This document shows positions 1 through 7,571 of a stretch of 26,892 nt of DNA, piece by piece. Positions within the stretch are counted from its first letter, which is position 1; each line of letters starts with the position of its first letter. Below the pieces are notes generated by a model. It did not search any database. It was not told the DNA's origin and saw only the letters and a list, made by a program, of their open reading frames with translations. This DNA is from WTJX01 sp045106295. GTDB lineage: Bacteria > Bacteroidota > Bacteroidia > Cytophagales > JAAEPT01. The stretch covers positions 1 to 26,892 of the forward strand of contig JBGCEI010000088.1 of the NCBI GenBank assembly GCA_045106295.1. Direction: 5' to 3'. A program made the translations under genes and the position numbers.

Positions 1-666
1 TATGATTTCGTGAATACTAATTCAGATTTAACACAACATAACTTAACAACAGTTGGGTTGCTACCTAAATACAAATTAAGTGATAAACTATCATTAGCGG
101 GTTCTGCTTACTTACAATGGGGAGAGTTTGTTAATAATAACAGCGTAGGTGCAGCATCTGCAGCATATTTATTAAACTTAGATGCGACTTACAAAGCTGA
201 TGGAAAGTCCGTTACGTTGGGATTTGACATGGTATCTGGAGATAACGGTAGTTCAACAAAAGTTACAAACGCTTTCAACCCAATGTTTGGTACACATCAT
301 AAATTCTATGGTTTAATGGACTTCTTCTATGTAGGAGATGCGAATGCTGGTGGTTTAACTAACATCTATTTAAAAGGGGTAATGAAAGCATCTGATAAAT
401 TAACTTTAGTAGCTCAATTACATGAATTCTTAGTACAAAGAGATTTTACTAATGCTAAAAATGGAGCATCATTCCAAGCTGGAGATGCTTTTGGTACAGA
501 GCTTGATCTAGTAGCGAAATATAAAGTAGGTGCTGGTTTTGGATTAGTAGCTGGTTATTCTCAACTATTCTCTGCTCCTGCATTGGAGAAAGGAAGATAC
601 GGAATCAGTGCTAGTTCTAAAAACTTCAATAACTGGATGTGGTTACAAGCTAACGTAACATTCTAA
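1..666 (+). CDS. Outer-membrane beta-barrel protein, alginate-export/porin-like (3' end only)
   Basis: The frame is open to the left edge, so the true start and signal peptide lie outside the window; 221 residues are visible. They show alternating hydrophobic/polar beta strands with Gly- and Asn-rich turns, and the chain ends in an aromatic residue (NVTF), typical of outer-membrane barrels. The stretch FNPMFGTHHKFYGLMDFF and the later LHEF block resemble the C-terminal half of Bacteroidota alginate-export-family barrels. The likely role is passive passage of sugars or other small solutes across the outer membrane; substrate specificity cannot be read from this fragment. A strong terminator follows, so this is the last gene of its transcript. 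Confident for a barrel, moderate for the alginate-export assignment. Confidence 0.75.
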   Translation, partial: YDFVNTNSDLTQHNLTTVGLLPKYKLSDKLSLAGSAYLQWGEFVNNNSVGAASAAYLLNLDATYKADGKSVTLGFDMVSGDNGSSTKVTNAFNPMFGTHHKFYGLMDFFYVGDANAGGLTNIYLKGVMKASDKLTLVAQLHEFLVQRDFTNAKNGASFQAGDAFGTELDLVAKYKVGAGFGLVAGYSQLFSAPALEKGRYGISASSKNFNNWMWLQANVTF

Positions 667-715
667 TAATAATTTTTAACTCGGTTTCTCGTGAGGGAAA
701 CCACCCTCATCTGTC

Positions 716-750
716 AAGCCGGTGTACGTTTTTCGTGCATCGGCTTTTTA
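716..750 (+). terminator. Rho-independent terminator after the barrel gene
   Basis: A 13-bp stem (716-728 with 734-746, two G-U pairs) encloses a T5 loop and is followed by a T-run at 747-749. It lies 50 bp after the stop codon. The bases just before it (683-709) can form two short mutually exclusive hairpins, GGTTTC/GAAACC and TGAGGG/CCCTCA, which share base 697. Confidence 0.85.
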
Positions 751-803
751 TTCCTAGTGAGCCCCGTGATTACACTCAAGTGAAATAGTTAAGGATAGTC
801 TAA

Positions 804-1811
804 TTAAACCAACTCATTTACAGCATTGATTACACTACTTGACCCAATCTCATTCATGCATTTAAAATGCCTTTTTGGGCAGTTATCACTTCCTTTCGAG
901 TGGCATGGTCTGCAATTTAACCCTTCATGTTCTACCACCCTACTTTTTTCAGGAACAGGGAAAAACCCCCAATCTTTCGTGGTAGGGCCGTAAATAGCTA
1001 CAATAGGAGTTTGTTGCGACTGTGCGAGGTGTAACATCCCAGAGTCGTTAGTGATTGCTACATCAGACTGCTTTAGTAAAGCTGCAGATTCTAACAATTT
1101 TAATTTCCCTGCCACAGATATGCCATCTACCTTTTTTGCTAGTGTTTCACATACTTCTATGTCCGTTGGTCCGCCTAAAAAAACAACTTGACAACCCTTT
1201 TTTACATAATACCTTCCTACTTCCTCAAAACCACTTAGCTTCCATTGCTTAGTGGTAAAGCTTGCTCCAGGACAAATAGTCACTAGTTTTTTTTCATCTT
1301 CTTTTTTAAAGATACTATCAACTTTTTGTTGATCAGATTTAGTGAAAAACACTTCTGTTCCCTTATTATCATTTTCAATACCAAATTTTGAAACAGCTTG
1401 GAAATATTTGTCTATTACCGGAACAATAGGCTTAGCTGACCGAATCCTGAAGTACAGTAGAACCATCCGTCGGACATAGCTTTTGTTGTAAGTAGTTGTT
1501 AGTTTAGCGCCACCAAACCACCGAAGCATTCTACTGCGTAAATTTTTATGAATATCTATGATCCAATCGTAGTTCTCCGCTTTTGTTTCTGCAATTAAGT
1601 CCTTCAACGAAGTTGTTTTCGAGTCAAATGGGATAACCTTATTGATTGCAGGATTATTTTCCAATAAACAAACTGTCCCTTTCTTTGTCAAAAAATGGAT
1701 TTCTGCTTTAGGAAAACGTGTCCTTACTGCCCTTACCAATGGAGTAGTGAGGATAATGTCTCCAATAGCACTAAGACGAACAATTAGTATTTTTTGAGGG
1801 GTTAACTTCAT
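804..1811 (-). CDS. Glycosyltransferase family 9 (heptosyltransferase-like)
   Basis: 335 residues. The N-terminus (KILIVRLSAIGDIILTTPL, residues 7-25) is the nucleotide-sugar transferase start typical of WaaC/WaaF-type ADP-heptose:LPS heptosyltransferases. The C-terminal half carries the family block NDSGMLHLAQ followed by IYGPT and a four-cysteine stretch (CxxCx7Cx6C), also common in this family. The expected role is transfer of a sugar onto lipopolysaccharide core or another envelope glycan at the cytoplasmic side of the inner membrane. The exact sugar cannot be told, because Bacteroidota use family-9 enzymes on varied glycans. The gene stands alone on its strand, diverges from tatA, and has its own well-formed promoter. 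No signal peptide. Confidence 0.85.
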   Translation of the reverse strand: MKLTPQKILIVRLSAIGDIILTTPLVRAVRTRFPKAEIHFLTKKGTVCLLENNPAINKVIPFDSKTTSLKDLIAETKAENYDWIIDIHKNLRSRMLRWFGGAKLTTTYNKSYVRRMVLLYFRIRSAKPIVPVIDKYFQAVSKFGIENDNKGTEVFFTKSDQQKVDSIFKKEDEKKLVTICPGASFTTKQWKLSGFEEVGRYYVKKGCQVVFLGGPTDIEVCETLAKKVDGISVAGKLKLLESAALLKQSDVAITNDSGMLHLAQSQQTPIVAIYGPTTKDWGFFPVPEKSRVVEHEGLNCRPCHSKGSDNCPKRHFKCMNEIGSSSVINAVNELV

Positions 1812-1851
1812 TTATTCTTTCACCTAAATGTGGAGGGCTAATTTCTAATAT

Positions 1852-1882
1852 GAAAACTAAGAAATTCATTTCTATTCACAAA
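1852..1882 (-). promoter_or_regulatory. Bacteroidota-type promoter for the family-9 glycosyltransferase
   Basis: Read on the minus strand, TTTG (1879-1882) is followed after exactly 19 nt by TAGTTTTC (1852-1859), a 7/8 match to the TAnnTTTG -7 element of Bacteroidota sigma-ABfr promoters. It lies about 40 bp before the ATG. Confidence 0.55.
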
Positions 1883-1939
1883 CCAATCTATCACCTCTTT
1901 TCTTTTTGGATCGTCTACCTAAGGGTAATGGGCTGTCTG

Positions 1940-1984
1940 TACCAATCTTTTATTGGTAAAAGACACGATGTTTTAGTATCTTTA
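1940..1984 (+). promoter_or_regulatory. Putative tatA promoter with overlapping inverted repeat
   Basis: TATCTTTA (1977-1984) is a 7/8 match to TAnnTTTG, with TTG at 1953-1955 upstream (21-nt spacer). The upstream part is embedded in a perfect inverted repeat TACCAAT-CTTTT-ATTGGTA (1940-1958), so a dimeric regulator could bind over the -33 region. Inference from motif positions only. Confidence 0.4.
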
Positions 1985-2004
1985 CTTATCTAAAATATAA
2001 TGTG

Positions 2005-2214
2005 ATGATGTTAAACACAATTTTTCTTGTTTTTGGTGGTCTAGGAGGCTGGGAAATTTTCTTAGTACTATTAGTTGTTGTTTTGTTATTTGGGGCTAAA
2101 AAGATACCTGAATTAGCAAAAGGTCTTGGGAAAGGAATTAGAGAATTTAAAGACGCTACTAAAGACGTTAAAGAAGAAATAGACGAAGAAATTAAAGGGT
2201 TAGACCAGAAATAA
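2005..2214 (+). CDS. tatA: Sec-independent protein translocase subunit TatA
   Basis: About 69 residues. One N-terminal transmembrane helix (WEIFLVLLVVVLLFG), the hinge FGAKKIPELAKGLGKGIREFK, then a charged amphipathic helix and acidic tail: the full TatA/E plan. TatA multimerises with TatC to export folded, twin-arginine proteins across the inner membrane. The start is uncertain among GTG 2002, ATG 2005 and ATG 2008; ATG 2005 is taken here. In the family the helix follows within a few residues of the start, so all three fit. The neighbours downstream are gatA and a lytic transglycosylase, but two hairpins separate tatA from gatA, so they may not share a transcript. No tatC lies in the window. 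Confidence 0.92.
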   Translation: MMLNTIFLVFGGLGGWEIFLVLLVVVLLFGAKKIPELAKGLGKGIREFKDATKDVKEEIDEEIKGLDQK

Positions 2215-2230
2215 TTTTCTGCTTATCCTT

Positions 2231-2250
2231 TTCTCTACTTAAGTAGAGAA
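2231..2250. repeat. Perfect 20-bp palindrome after tatA
   Basis: TTCTCTACTTAAGTAGAGAA is an exact palindrome with no loop bases, starting 16 bp after the tatA stop. It could be a protein-binding site, a cruciform, or a secondary hairpin ahead of the terminator that follows it. Confidence 0.6.
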
Positions 2251-2251
2251 C

Positions 2252-2301
2252 AATCACTTAACCGCCTTTCATTGATTTAAGAGGGTAGTTAAGTGATTTT
2301 T
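2252..2301 (+). terminator. Rho-independent terminator between tatA and gatA
   Basis: A perfect 11-bp stem, AATCACTTAAC (2252-2262) with GTTAAGTGATT (2288-2298), is followed directly by a T-run to 2301. The loop is long (25 nt). It overlaps the TTG at 2300 that would be the longest gatA start, which argues against that start. A possible promoter for gatA also overlaps it (TTG 2272-2274, GATTTTTG 2295-2302, 20-nt spacer). Confidence 0.6.
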
Positions 2302-2341
2302 GTTAGATAGGACTGCTCCTTACGAAAAAAATAAAGAACGA

Positions 2342-3784
2342 GTGATTTTCAACACCCTTGTCCATATCCAGCAAGAACTAGCTGCTGGTACCATTACCTG
2401 CGAAGACTTAGTAAAACAATACTTAGAGCGGATAGAAGCGAATAAGCAACTAAACGTATTTATTGAAGTCTATGCAGGCGAGGCATTGGCCAAAGCCAAA
2501 GAAATAGACCAAAAACTAGCAAATGGAACGGCTGGTAAACTAGCCGGAATGGTTTTAGGTTTAAAAGACGTCATCTGTCACAAAGACCATGGTTTACAAT
2601 CCTCATCCAAAATATTAGACAAATTCGAATCTCAGTTTACAGCCAGTGCTGTACAAAAGTTACTCGATGAAGATGTGATCGTAATCGGAAGACAAAGTTG
2701 TGATGAATTTGCGATGGGTTCTTCTAACGAAAAATCAGTCTACGGACCGGCACTCAATCCACATGATAATGAACGTGTACCTGGAGGTTCTTCAGGTGCA
2801 TCTGCATCGGCCGTAGCCGCTAATTTATGTTTAGCCTCATTAGGGTCAGACACAGGAGGCTCTGTTCGTCAGCCCGCAGCGTTTTGTGGGATAGTTGGTC
2901 TAAAACCTACTTACTCAAGAATTTCTCGTTATGGATTAGCAGCCTATGCTTCTTCATTTGACACCATAGGAATTATTAGTCGTTCAGTAGAAGATGCCGC
3001 TCTTTTATTAGAATTAATGGCCGGAAAAGACGAGTTTGACAGTACCGTGTCTCAAAAAGAAGTTCCTGCCTATTCAAAGCAACTTGATTTCAACAAAAAA
3101 AGTAAAATTGCCTACCTAAAATCAGGGTTAGGCGAAGGCGTTGAGGAAAAGGTAAAAGAAAACTTTTTAAGCTCCATAGAGCAATTAAAAGCAGACGGTC
3201 ACGAGGTAGAAGAAATTTCGTTTTCGCTTTTAGATGTGTTGTTACCAACTTATTATATTTTAACAACAGCTGAAGCGAGTTCCAATTTATCAAGATACGA
3301 CGGAGTACGTTACGGGCACAGAAGTGAAGAGGCCGTAGACGTTGATTCATTATTCAAAAAAAGCCGAACCGAAGGCTTTGGAGAAGAAGTAAGGAAACGA
3401 ATTATGCTTGGTACTTTTGTACTAAGCGCTGGTTATTTTGATGCGTACTACGCAAAAGCGCAAAAAGTAAGAAGACAGATTCAGGAAGAGACCGTTCAAC
3501 TATTTGATCAGTACGATTATTTAATCTTGCCTACTTCCGCTTCAACGGCATTTAAAATAGGAGAACACGCTGACTCCCTGTCCATGTACATGACCGATTT
3601 GTTTACTGTACAAGCCTCTTTAGCTGGGATCCCAGCTATCTCTATTCCTTGCGGAAAAGATGAAAAAAAGTTACCGATAGGACTACAAGTAATGGCAGCC
3701 CCTTTTGAAGAAGCCAACCTACTCGCTTTCTCTAATTATTTATTGAATAAAAACGAAGCATTACATGCGGTTATTCCTGCGTAG
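2342..3784 (+). CDS. gatA: Aspartyl/glutamyl-tRNA(Asn/Gln) amidotransferase subunit A
   Basis: 480 residues from GTG 2342. This is an amidase-signature enzyme that releases ammonia from glutamine, so that GatB can convert Glu-tRNA(Gln) or Asp-tRNA(Asn) to the amide form. The Ser-cisSer-Lys triad is present: K75 in LKD, S150 in PGGSSGAS, S174 in GSDTGGSVRQP, with the same spacing (75 and 24) as known GatA proteins. The open frame reaches back to a TTG at 2300, but that codon lies in the T-run of the preceding terminator, and family similarity begins near FNTLVHIQQEL, so GTG 2342 is preferred. The stop overlaps the start of the lytic transglycosylase gene by 20 bp, suggesting translational coupling. 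No gatB or gatC is nearby. Confidence 0.93.
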   Translation: MIFNTLVHIQQELAAGTITCEDLVKQYLERIEANKQLNVFIEVYAGEALAKAKEIDQKLANGTAGKLAGMVLGLKDVICHKDHGLQSSSKILDKFESQFTASAVQKLLDEDVIVIGRQSCDEFAMGSSNEKSVYGPALNPHDNERVPGGSSGASASAVAANLCLASLGSDTGGSVRQPAAFCGIVGLKPTYSRISRYGLAAYASSFDTIGIISRSVEDAALLLELMAGKDEFDSTVSQKEVPAYSKQLDFNKKSKIAYLKSGLGEGVEEKVKENFLSSIEQLKADGHEVEEISFSLLDVLLPTYYILTTAEASSNLSRYDGVRYGHRSEEAVDVDSLFKKSRTEGFGEEVRKRIMLGTFVLSAGYFDAYYAKAQKVRRQIQEETVQLFDQYDYLILPTSASTAFKIGEHADSLSMYMTDLFTVQASLAGIPAISIPCGKDEKKLPIGLQVMAAPFEEANLLAFSNYLLNKNEALHAVIPA

Positions 3785-5147
3785 TTTTTCGCTACTTATA
3801 GGACTAGTGCTTTCTTTTTCCGTTTTTTCGGGAGAAGACAAATTGCACCTGCACGACTTCGCTCCTGATGAAACAGATTCTACCATCAGTCAGCGATTGG
3901 TTGCCATTCAACAAGAAATTCCACTTACCTTCAATAAGTATGTTCGTGGCTACATAGATTATTACACGATCAGAAAACGAGATTATTCTCGCCTGATGAT
4001 TAGCAGAAAAGAAAAGTATTTTGCCACCTTCGAAAAGTATTTGGCAAAGTACAATATGCCTGATGAAATCAAATATCTTTCAGTGGTAGAATCGGGTTTA
4101 AATCCAAAAGCAAAGTCTCCAGTTGGAGCATTAGGGCTTTGGCAATTTATGCCAGAAACAGCCAAAGAGATGAGGCTACGTTTAGACTACTATGTGGATG
4201 AGCGCATGGACATCGAAAAATCTACCCAAGCGGCTTGTCTCTATTTATCTCGCCTGTACAATACCTTTCAAGACTGGCAATTGGCGTTAGCTGCCTATAA
4301 TTGCGGGGCAGGGAATGTCCGCAAAGCAAAGCGAAGGTCAGGAAAACAGTCTTTTTGGGAAATTTACCGATACCTGCCACGAGAAACCAGAAGCTATGTT
4401 CCCATATTTATTGCTGTAGCCTATACTATGAATTATGCAGACGAACATAACCTTTTTACCGATTCTTTAATTTACCCAATAGAATCCGATTCACTCACTG
4501 TTTCTGGCTACTTTAATTTTAACACCTTTGCAGAAGAGACAAATACATGCCTCAAAGACTTACTCGATCTTAACCCAACTGTAAAACACACTATTGTTCC
4601 TGACTATTTCAAATCATTTACCGTTCGTTACCCAAAAGAGAAGCAAGGTTTCATTACCCAAAACGAAGAAACTATTGCATCTGCTTACAAAACGAGACGA
4701 GCAGTAGACACCAAAATAATTGACAAGGCACCTGAAAGACTTAAAATACGTCATAGGGTTAGAAGCGGAGAAACTTTAGGACACATTGCTAGAAGATACC
4801 ATGTGTACACGAAAGATATTAGACGATGGAATAGAATTTCTGGAAGCACTATTTATATTGGACAGCGATTAACCATTTATAAAAAACAGTATTTTTACAA
4901 TCCTGCAGTAGACAAGGCACTTCTAAAAGCACAGGCTTCTACCAAAAAGAAAACACCGGTAAAACCGAAGCCTAAACCTGCACCAGTTAAATGTGATAAC
5001 CCAAGTTACTACACCGTAGCTTCAGGAGATACGCTGTGGGACATTACGCAAAAATTAGACGGTATTACTACTTCTCAACTAAAGAAATGGAATGGTCTTC
5101 GAACTAGTAGAGTATACCCTGGTCAGAAGCTGAGGTTATGTAATTAG
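3765..5147 (+). CDS. mltD: Membrane-bound lytic murein transglycosylase D-like, two LysM domains
   Basis: 460 residues. A signal peptide (residues 1-22) begins exactly at the ATG inside the end of gatA, which fixes the start. The SLT/goose-lysozyme-type domain spans about 75-225: catalytic glutamate E109 in VVESGLNP, then GALGLWQFMP (121-130) and AYNCGAGN (177-184). Two LysM peptidoglycan-binding domains follow, about 329-372 and 415-459, joined by a Lys/Pro-rich linker. The protein cuts glycan strands to 1,6-anhydro ends during wall growth and turnover in the periplasm. No lipobox cysteine is seen near the signal cleavage site, so it may be soluble or loosely held by LysM rather than lipid-anchored. 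Its stop interlocks with the stop of the opposing gene. Confidence 0.9.
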   Translation: MRLFLRSFSLLIGLVLSFSVFSGEDKLHLHDFAPDETDSTISQRLVAIQQEIPLTFNKYVRGYIDYYTIRKRDYSRLMISRKEKYFATFEKYLAKYNMPDEIKYLSVVESGLNPKAKSPVGALGLWQFMPETAKEMRLRLDYYVDERMDIEKSTQAACLYLSRLYNTFQDWQLALAAYNCGAGNVRKAKRRSGKQSFWEIYRYLPRETRSYVPIFIAVAYTMNYADEHNLFTDSLIYPIESDSLTVSGYFNFNTFAEETNTCLKDLLDLNPTVKHTIVPDYFKSFTVRYPKEKQGFITQNEETIASAYKTRRAVDTKIIDKAPERLKIRHRVRSGETLGHIARRYHVYTKDIRRWNRISGSTIYIGQRLTIYKKQYFYNPAVDKALLKAQASTKKKTPVKPKPKPAPVKCDNPSYYTVASGDTLWDITQKLDGITTSQLKKWNGLRTSRVYPGQKLRLCN

Positions 5148-5839
5148 TTATACGCTTTTATCTCTCCCATATCTAGCGTAAGTCCAAATAACTTATGCTT
5201 AGATGAAAGTATCGCACCAGACTCAGTTGTTTTCCATCCTTCCCAAGTACCTTCTACTCCGTCAATCGGAATAATAGATACCCACATTTTAAATCGTTCT
5301 GGCAAACCAGTTGAGTCCAAAATCCATAAGTAAGAATCACCAGGAGTAGAGCCGCCACCAGTGTAGGTCACCAATAAAGCTTCTCTTCCCTCGTGCACCA
5401 CCAACCTTCTCTCTACTCCTTCATCGAACACCTTGTAGGGTGCTACCAACCAAAACGAATCGTTATTAAAAAAATCTGTTGCCTTATCAATCAGTTCTTT
5501 CTTTTTTTCCTCATATAATTCCTTTCCACCTTGGTACACTTGGTTTCTCTCAGGAGAGTTTGGATACAAGGTCACTGCATTATTATCCCAATTCAACCGT
5601 ACTTCGTGTAATTTTTTATCCCATTGATAATGGTGAATACCTCTAAAGTGCCATTCCAAATACCGAGTAGTATCGTATGCTTCAGCGTTCACCGCTTGCA
5701 ATAGCTTTGTCGCTAGAGCATCTGCTCTAGTACCTTTTTCTCCCTTGGGAAGAGGTTCGTTTGTCCTGACAAAAAAGAAAATGGCAAGTAACACTAAACC
5801 AGCAAGAACGGTAATTAAAACTTTGATTGACTTTTTCAT
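5144..5839 (-). CDS. Uncharacterised membrane-anchored extracytoplasmic protein
   Basis: 231 residues. One N-terminal hydrophobic helix (about residues 7-24) with a lysine-rich start (MKKSIK) and no lipobox, so probably an uncleaved anchor or signal peptide. The remaining chain is a beta-rich extracytoplasmic domain with many Trp residues (WHF, FWLVAPYK, YLWILD, GTWEGWK) and a Gly-rich turn TGGGSTPGDSY. The pattern resembles lipoprotein-localisation (LolA-like) or outer-membrane-lipid-binding folds, but that is only an impression. I do not recognise a named family. It is monocistronic on its strand and converges on the lytic transglycosylase gene with a 4-bp stop-codon overlap. Confidence 0.75.
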   Translation of the reverse strand: MKKSIKVLITVLAGLVLLAIFFFVRTNEPLPKGEKGTRADALATKLLQAVNAEAYDTTRYLEWHFRGIHHYQWDKKLHEVRLNWDNNAVTLYPNSPERNQVYQGGKELYEEKKKELIDKATDFFNNDSFWLVAPYKVFDEGVERRLVVHEGREALLVTYTGGGSTPGDSYLWILDSTGLPERFKMWVSIIPIDGVEGTWEGWKTTESGAILSSKHKLFGLTLDMGEIKAYN

Positions 5840-5970
5840 ACTTTTAAATTTAGAAGTAAATATAAAGTAGCTAAAGGCTAATCGCTAGTTGTTTTCTACA
5901 TTCATTTTCAATTTACCAATTTTTTTATGCAACCCGTTAAGACATTAAAAACCTCACCTTTTTAGTATGC

Positions 5971-5988
5971 TTTCGCATAATGGCGCGA
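5971..5988. repeat. Dispersed 18-bp motif, copy 1
   Basis: TTTCGCATAATGGCGCGA, a locally GC-rich block in AT-rich intergenic DNA ahead of pyrH. It matches 15 of 18 bases of a second copy at 25189-25206. Confidence 0.4.
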
Positions 5989-6039
5989 TAATTTGTTTAT
6001 TGTATTATCAATGACGAAAACTTTATTTTAACGTTTCTT

Positions 6040-6069
6040 TTTCAAAACTCGCTGACTATACTATATTTG
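6040..6069 (+). promoter_or_regulatory. Promoter for pyrH-frr
   Basis: TATATTTG (6062-6069) is a perfect TAnnTTTG -7 element. A weak -33 (TTTC, 6040-6043) lies 18 nt upstream. The leader to the pyrH ATG is about 25 nt. Confidence 0.5.
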
Positions 6070-6100
6070 TCTAATTTGTGAACAGACCTATTCTCTTTCT

Positions 6101-6805
6101 ATGAAATACAAACGAGTACTACTAAAATTAAGCGGTGAAGCATTATTAGGAAGTCAACAATATGGAATAGACCCAGGTATGTTATTTCAATATGCTGAAG
6201 AAATAAAATCTGTAACCGAAAAAGGAGTTGAAGTAGCCATCGTTATTGGAGGAGGAAATATCTACCGGGGAGTACAAGCAGAAACATCAGGGATCGATCG
6301 GGTACAAGGAGACTACATGGGAATGTTAGCCACATTAATGAATGGTTTAGCTTTACAAAGTTCTATGGAGAAATCTGGTTTAAACACACGTTTACTTTCA
6401 GGCCTTAAAGTAGACCAAGTATGCGAAAGTTTTATCAGAAGAAAAGCATTACGTCACTTAGAAAAAGGAAGAGTGGTTATCTTTGGAGCAGGGACAGGAA
6501 ACCCTTACTTCACGACCGATTCAGCAGCGAGTTTAAGGGCTATAGAAATAGAAGCTGATGTGGTATTAAAAGGCACACGAGTAGATGGGATTTATACCTC
6601 AGACCCAGAGAAAGATCCATCAGCTACTCGCTATACCTCTCTCTCGTTTAAAGACGCCATAGGAAAAGGGTTAAAAATAATGGACGCCACTGCTTTTACG
6701 CTTTGTGAAGAAAACAACTTACCGATTATCGTATTTGACATGAACAAGCCTGGTAACTTACAAAAACTAGTATTAGGAGAAGAAGTAGGAACATTGGTAT
6801 CGTAA
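6101..6805 (+). CDS. pyrH: UMP kinase
   Basis: 234 residues, the usual length for bacterial UMP kinase of the amino-acid-kinase fold. It phosphorylates UMP to UDP with ATP in cytoplasmic pyrimidine synthesis. Signature blocks visible: LLKLSGEALLG (7-17), the GGGNIYRG phosphate loop (50-57), DYMGMLATLMNGLAL (71-85), the GTGNPYFTTDSAASLRA substrate/ATP region, and VDGIYTSDP, which contacts the nucleotide. It is followed after 33 bp by frr, the widespread pyrH-frr pairing, and probably transcribed from the TATATTTG promoter upstream. No anomalies. Confidence 0.97.
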   Translation: MKYKRVLLKLSGEALLGSQQYGIDPGMLFQYAEEIKSVTEKGVEVAIVIGGGNIYRGVQAETSGIDRVQGDYMGMLATLMNGLALQSSMEKSGLNTRLLSGLKVDQVCESFIRRKALRHLEKGRVVIFGAGTGNPYFTTDSAASLRAIEIEADVVLKGTRVDGIYTSDPEKDPSATRYTSLSFKDAIGKGLKIMDATAFTLCEENNLPIIVFDMNKPGNLQKLVLGEEVGTLVS

Positions 6806-6838
6806 TTGATAAAACAGAAGTAATAACAACAACACACC

Positions 6839-7399
6839 ATGGAAGAAATAGAATTGTATTTAGACGAAGCAAAAGAATTAATGACTAAAGCCATCTCACG
6901 TGCAGAGTCAGAATTTGCTAAAATACGTGCAGGAAAAGCATCTCCAGCGATGCTTACAGGCTTAATGGTAGACTACTATGGAAGCATGACTCCTCTAGAT
7001 CAAGTAGCTTCAGTCAACTCTCCTGACGCTCGTTCATTACTCATCAAACCGTGGGAAAAGTCAGTATTGGGTGAAATAGAGAAATCTATCATGAACAGTG
7101 ACTTAGGGCTAAATCCTCAAAACGACGGAGAGACCATCAGAATTAATATTCCTGCTCTTACCGAAGAAAGAAGAAAAGACTTGGTAAAACAGGCAAAAGG
7201 AGAAGGTGAAAATGCCAAAGTGAGCGTAAGAAACATCAGAAAAGACATTAACAACCAATTAAAGAAATTGGTAAAAGAAGGTGCTTCAGAAGATCAAGTA
7301 AAAAGTGCAGAAGATACAGTACAAAAACTTACTGATACTTATTCTAAAACAATCGATGAGCTGCTTGTGAAAAAAGAAGCAGATATCATGACAATATAG
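6839..7399 (+). CDS. frr: Ribosome recycling factor
   Basis: 186 residues, full length. With EF-G it splits post-termination ribosomes from mRNA. The triple-helix-bundle domain I is shown by the N-terminal helix (KAISRAESEFAKIRAGKASP) and the long C-terminal helices (EERRKDLVKQAKGEGENAKVSVRNIRKD). The central segment MVDYYGSMTPLDQVASV is domain II. It sits 33 bp after pyrH on the same strand and is likely co-transcribed. No convincing terminator follows; a 6-bp hairpin (GTAATC/GATTAC, 7449-7466) lies in the 172-bp gap before xerD, without an adjacent T-run. Confidence 0.97.
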   Translation: MEEIELYLDEAKELMTKAISRAESEFAKIRAGKASPAMLTGLMVDYYGSMTPLDQVASVNSPDARSLLIKPWEKSVLGEIEKSIMNSDLGLNPQNDGETIRINIPALTEERRKDLVKQAKGEGENAKVSVRNIRKDINNQLKKLVKEGASEDQVKSAEDTVQKLTDTYSKTIDELLVKKEADIMTI

Positions 7400-7571
7400 T
7401 TTTTTGCTTTGAATGAAGTATGATGTTGATTATTTCATTGTATCCAGTGTAATCTATTTTGATTACCAACGAATCCTTGTATACCTTTTTTGAGTCGTTT
7501 TAGCGTGCTCAAATCAGGTTTAATTAATTTTATGATATTCGTCCAATTATAAAAAATAAACACATTCTAAA

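Noticed and set aside
2300..2341. TTG 2300 as start of gatA
   Set aside because: It lies in the T-run of a terminator and adds residues outside the family's usual N-terminus.
7449..7466. Hairpin after frr as a terminator
   Set aside because: Six-base stem, no adjacent T-run.
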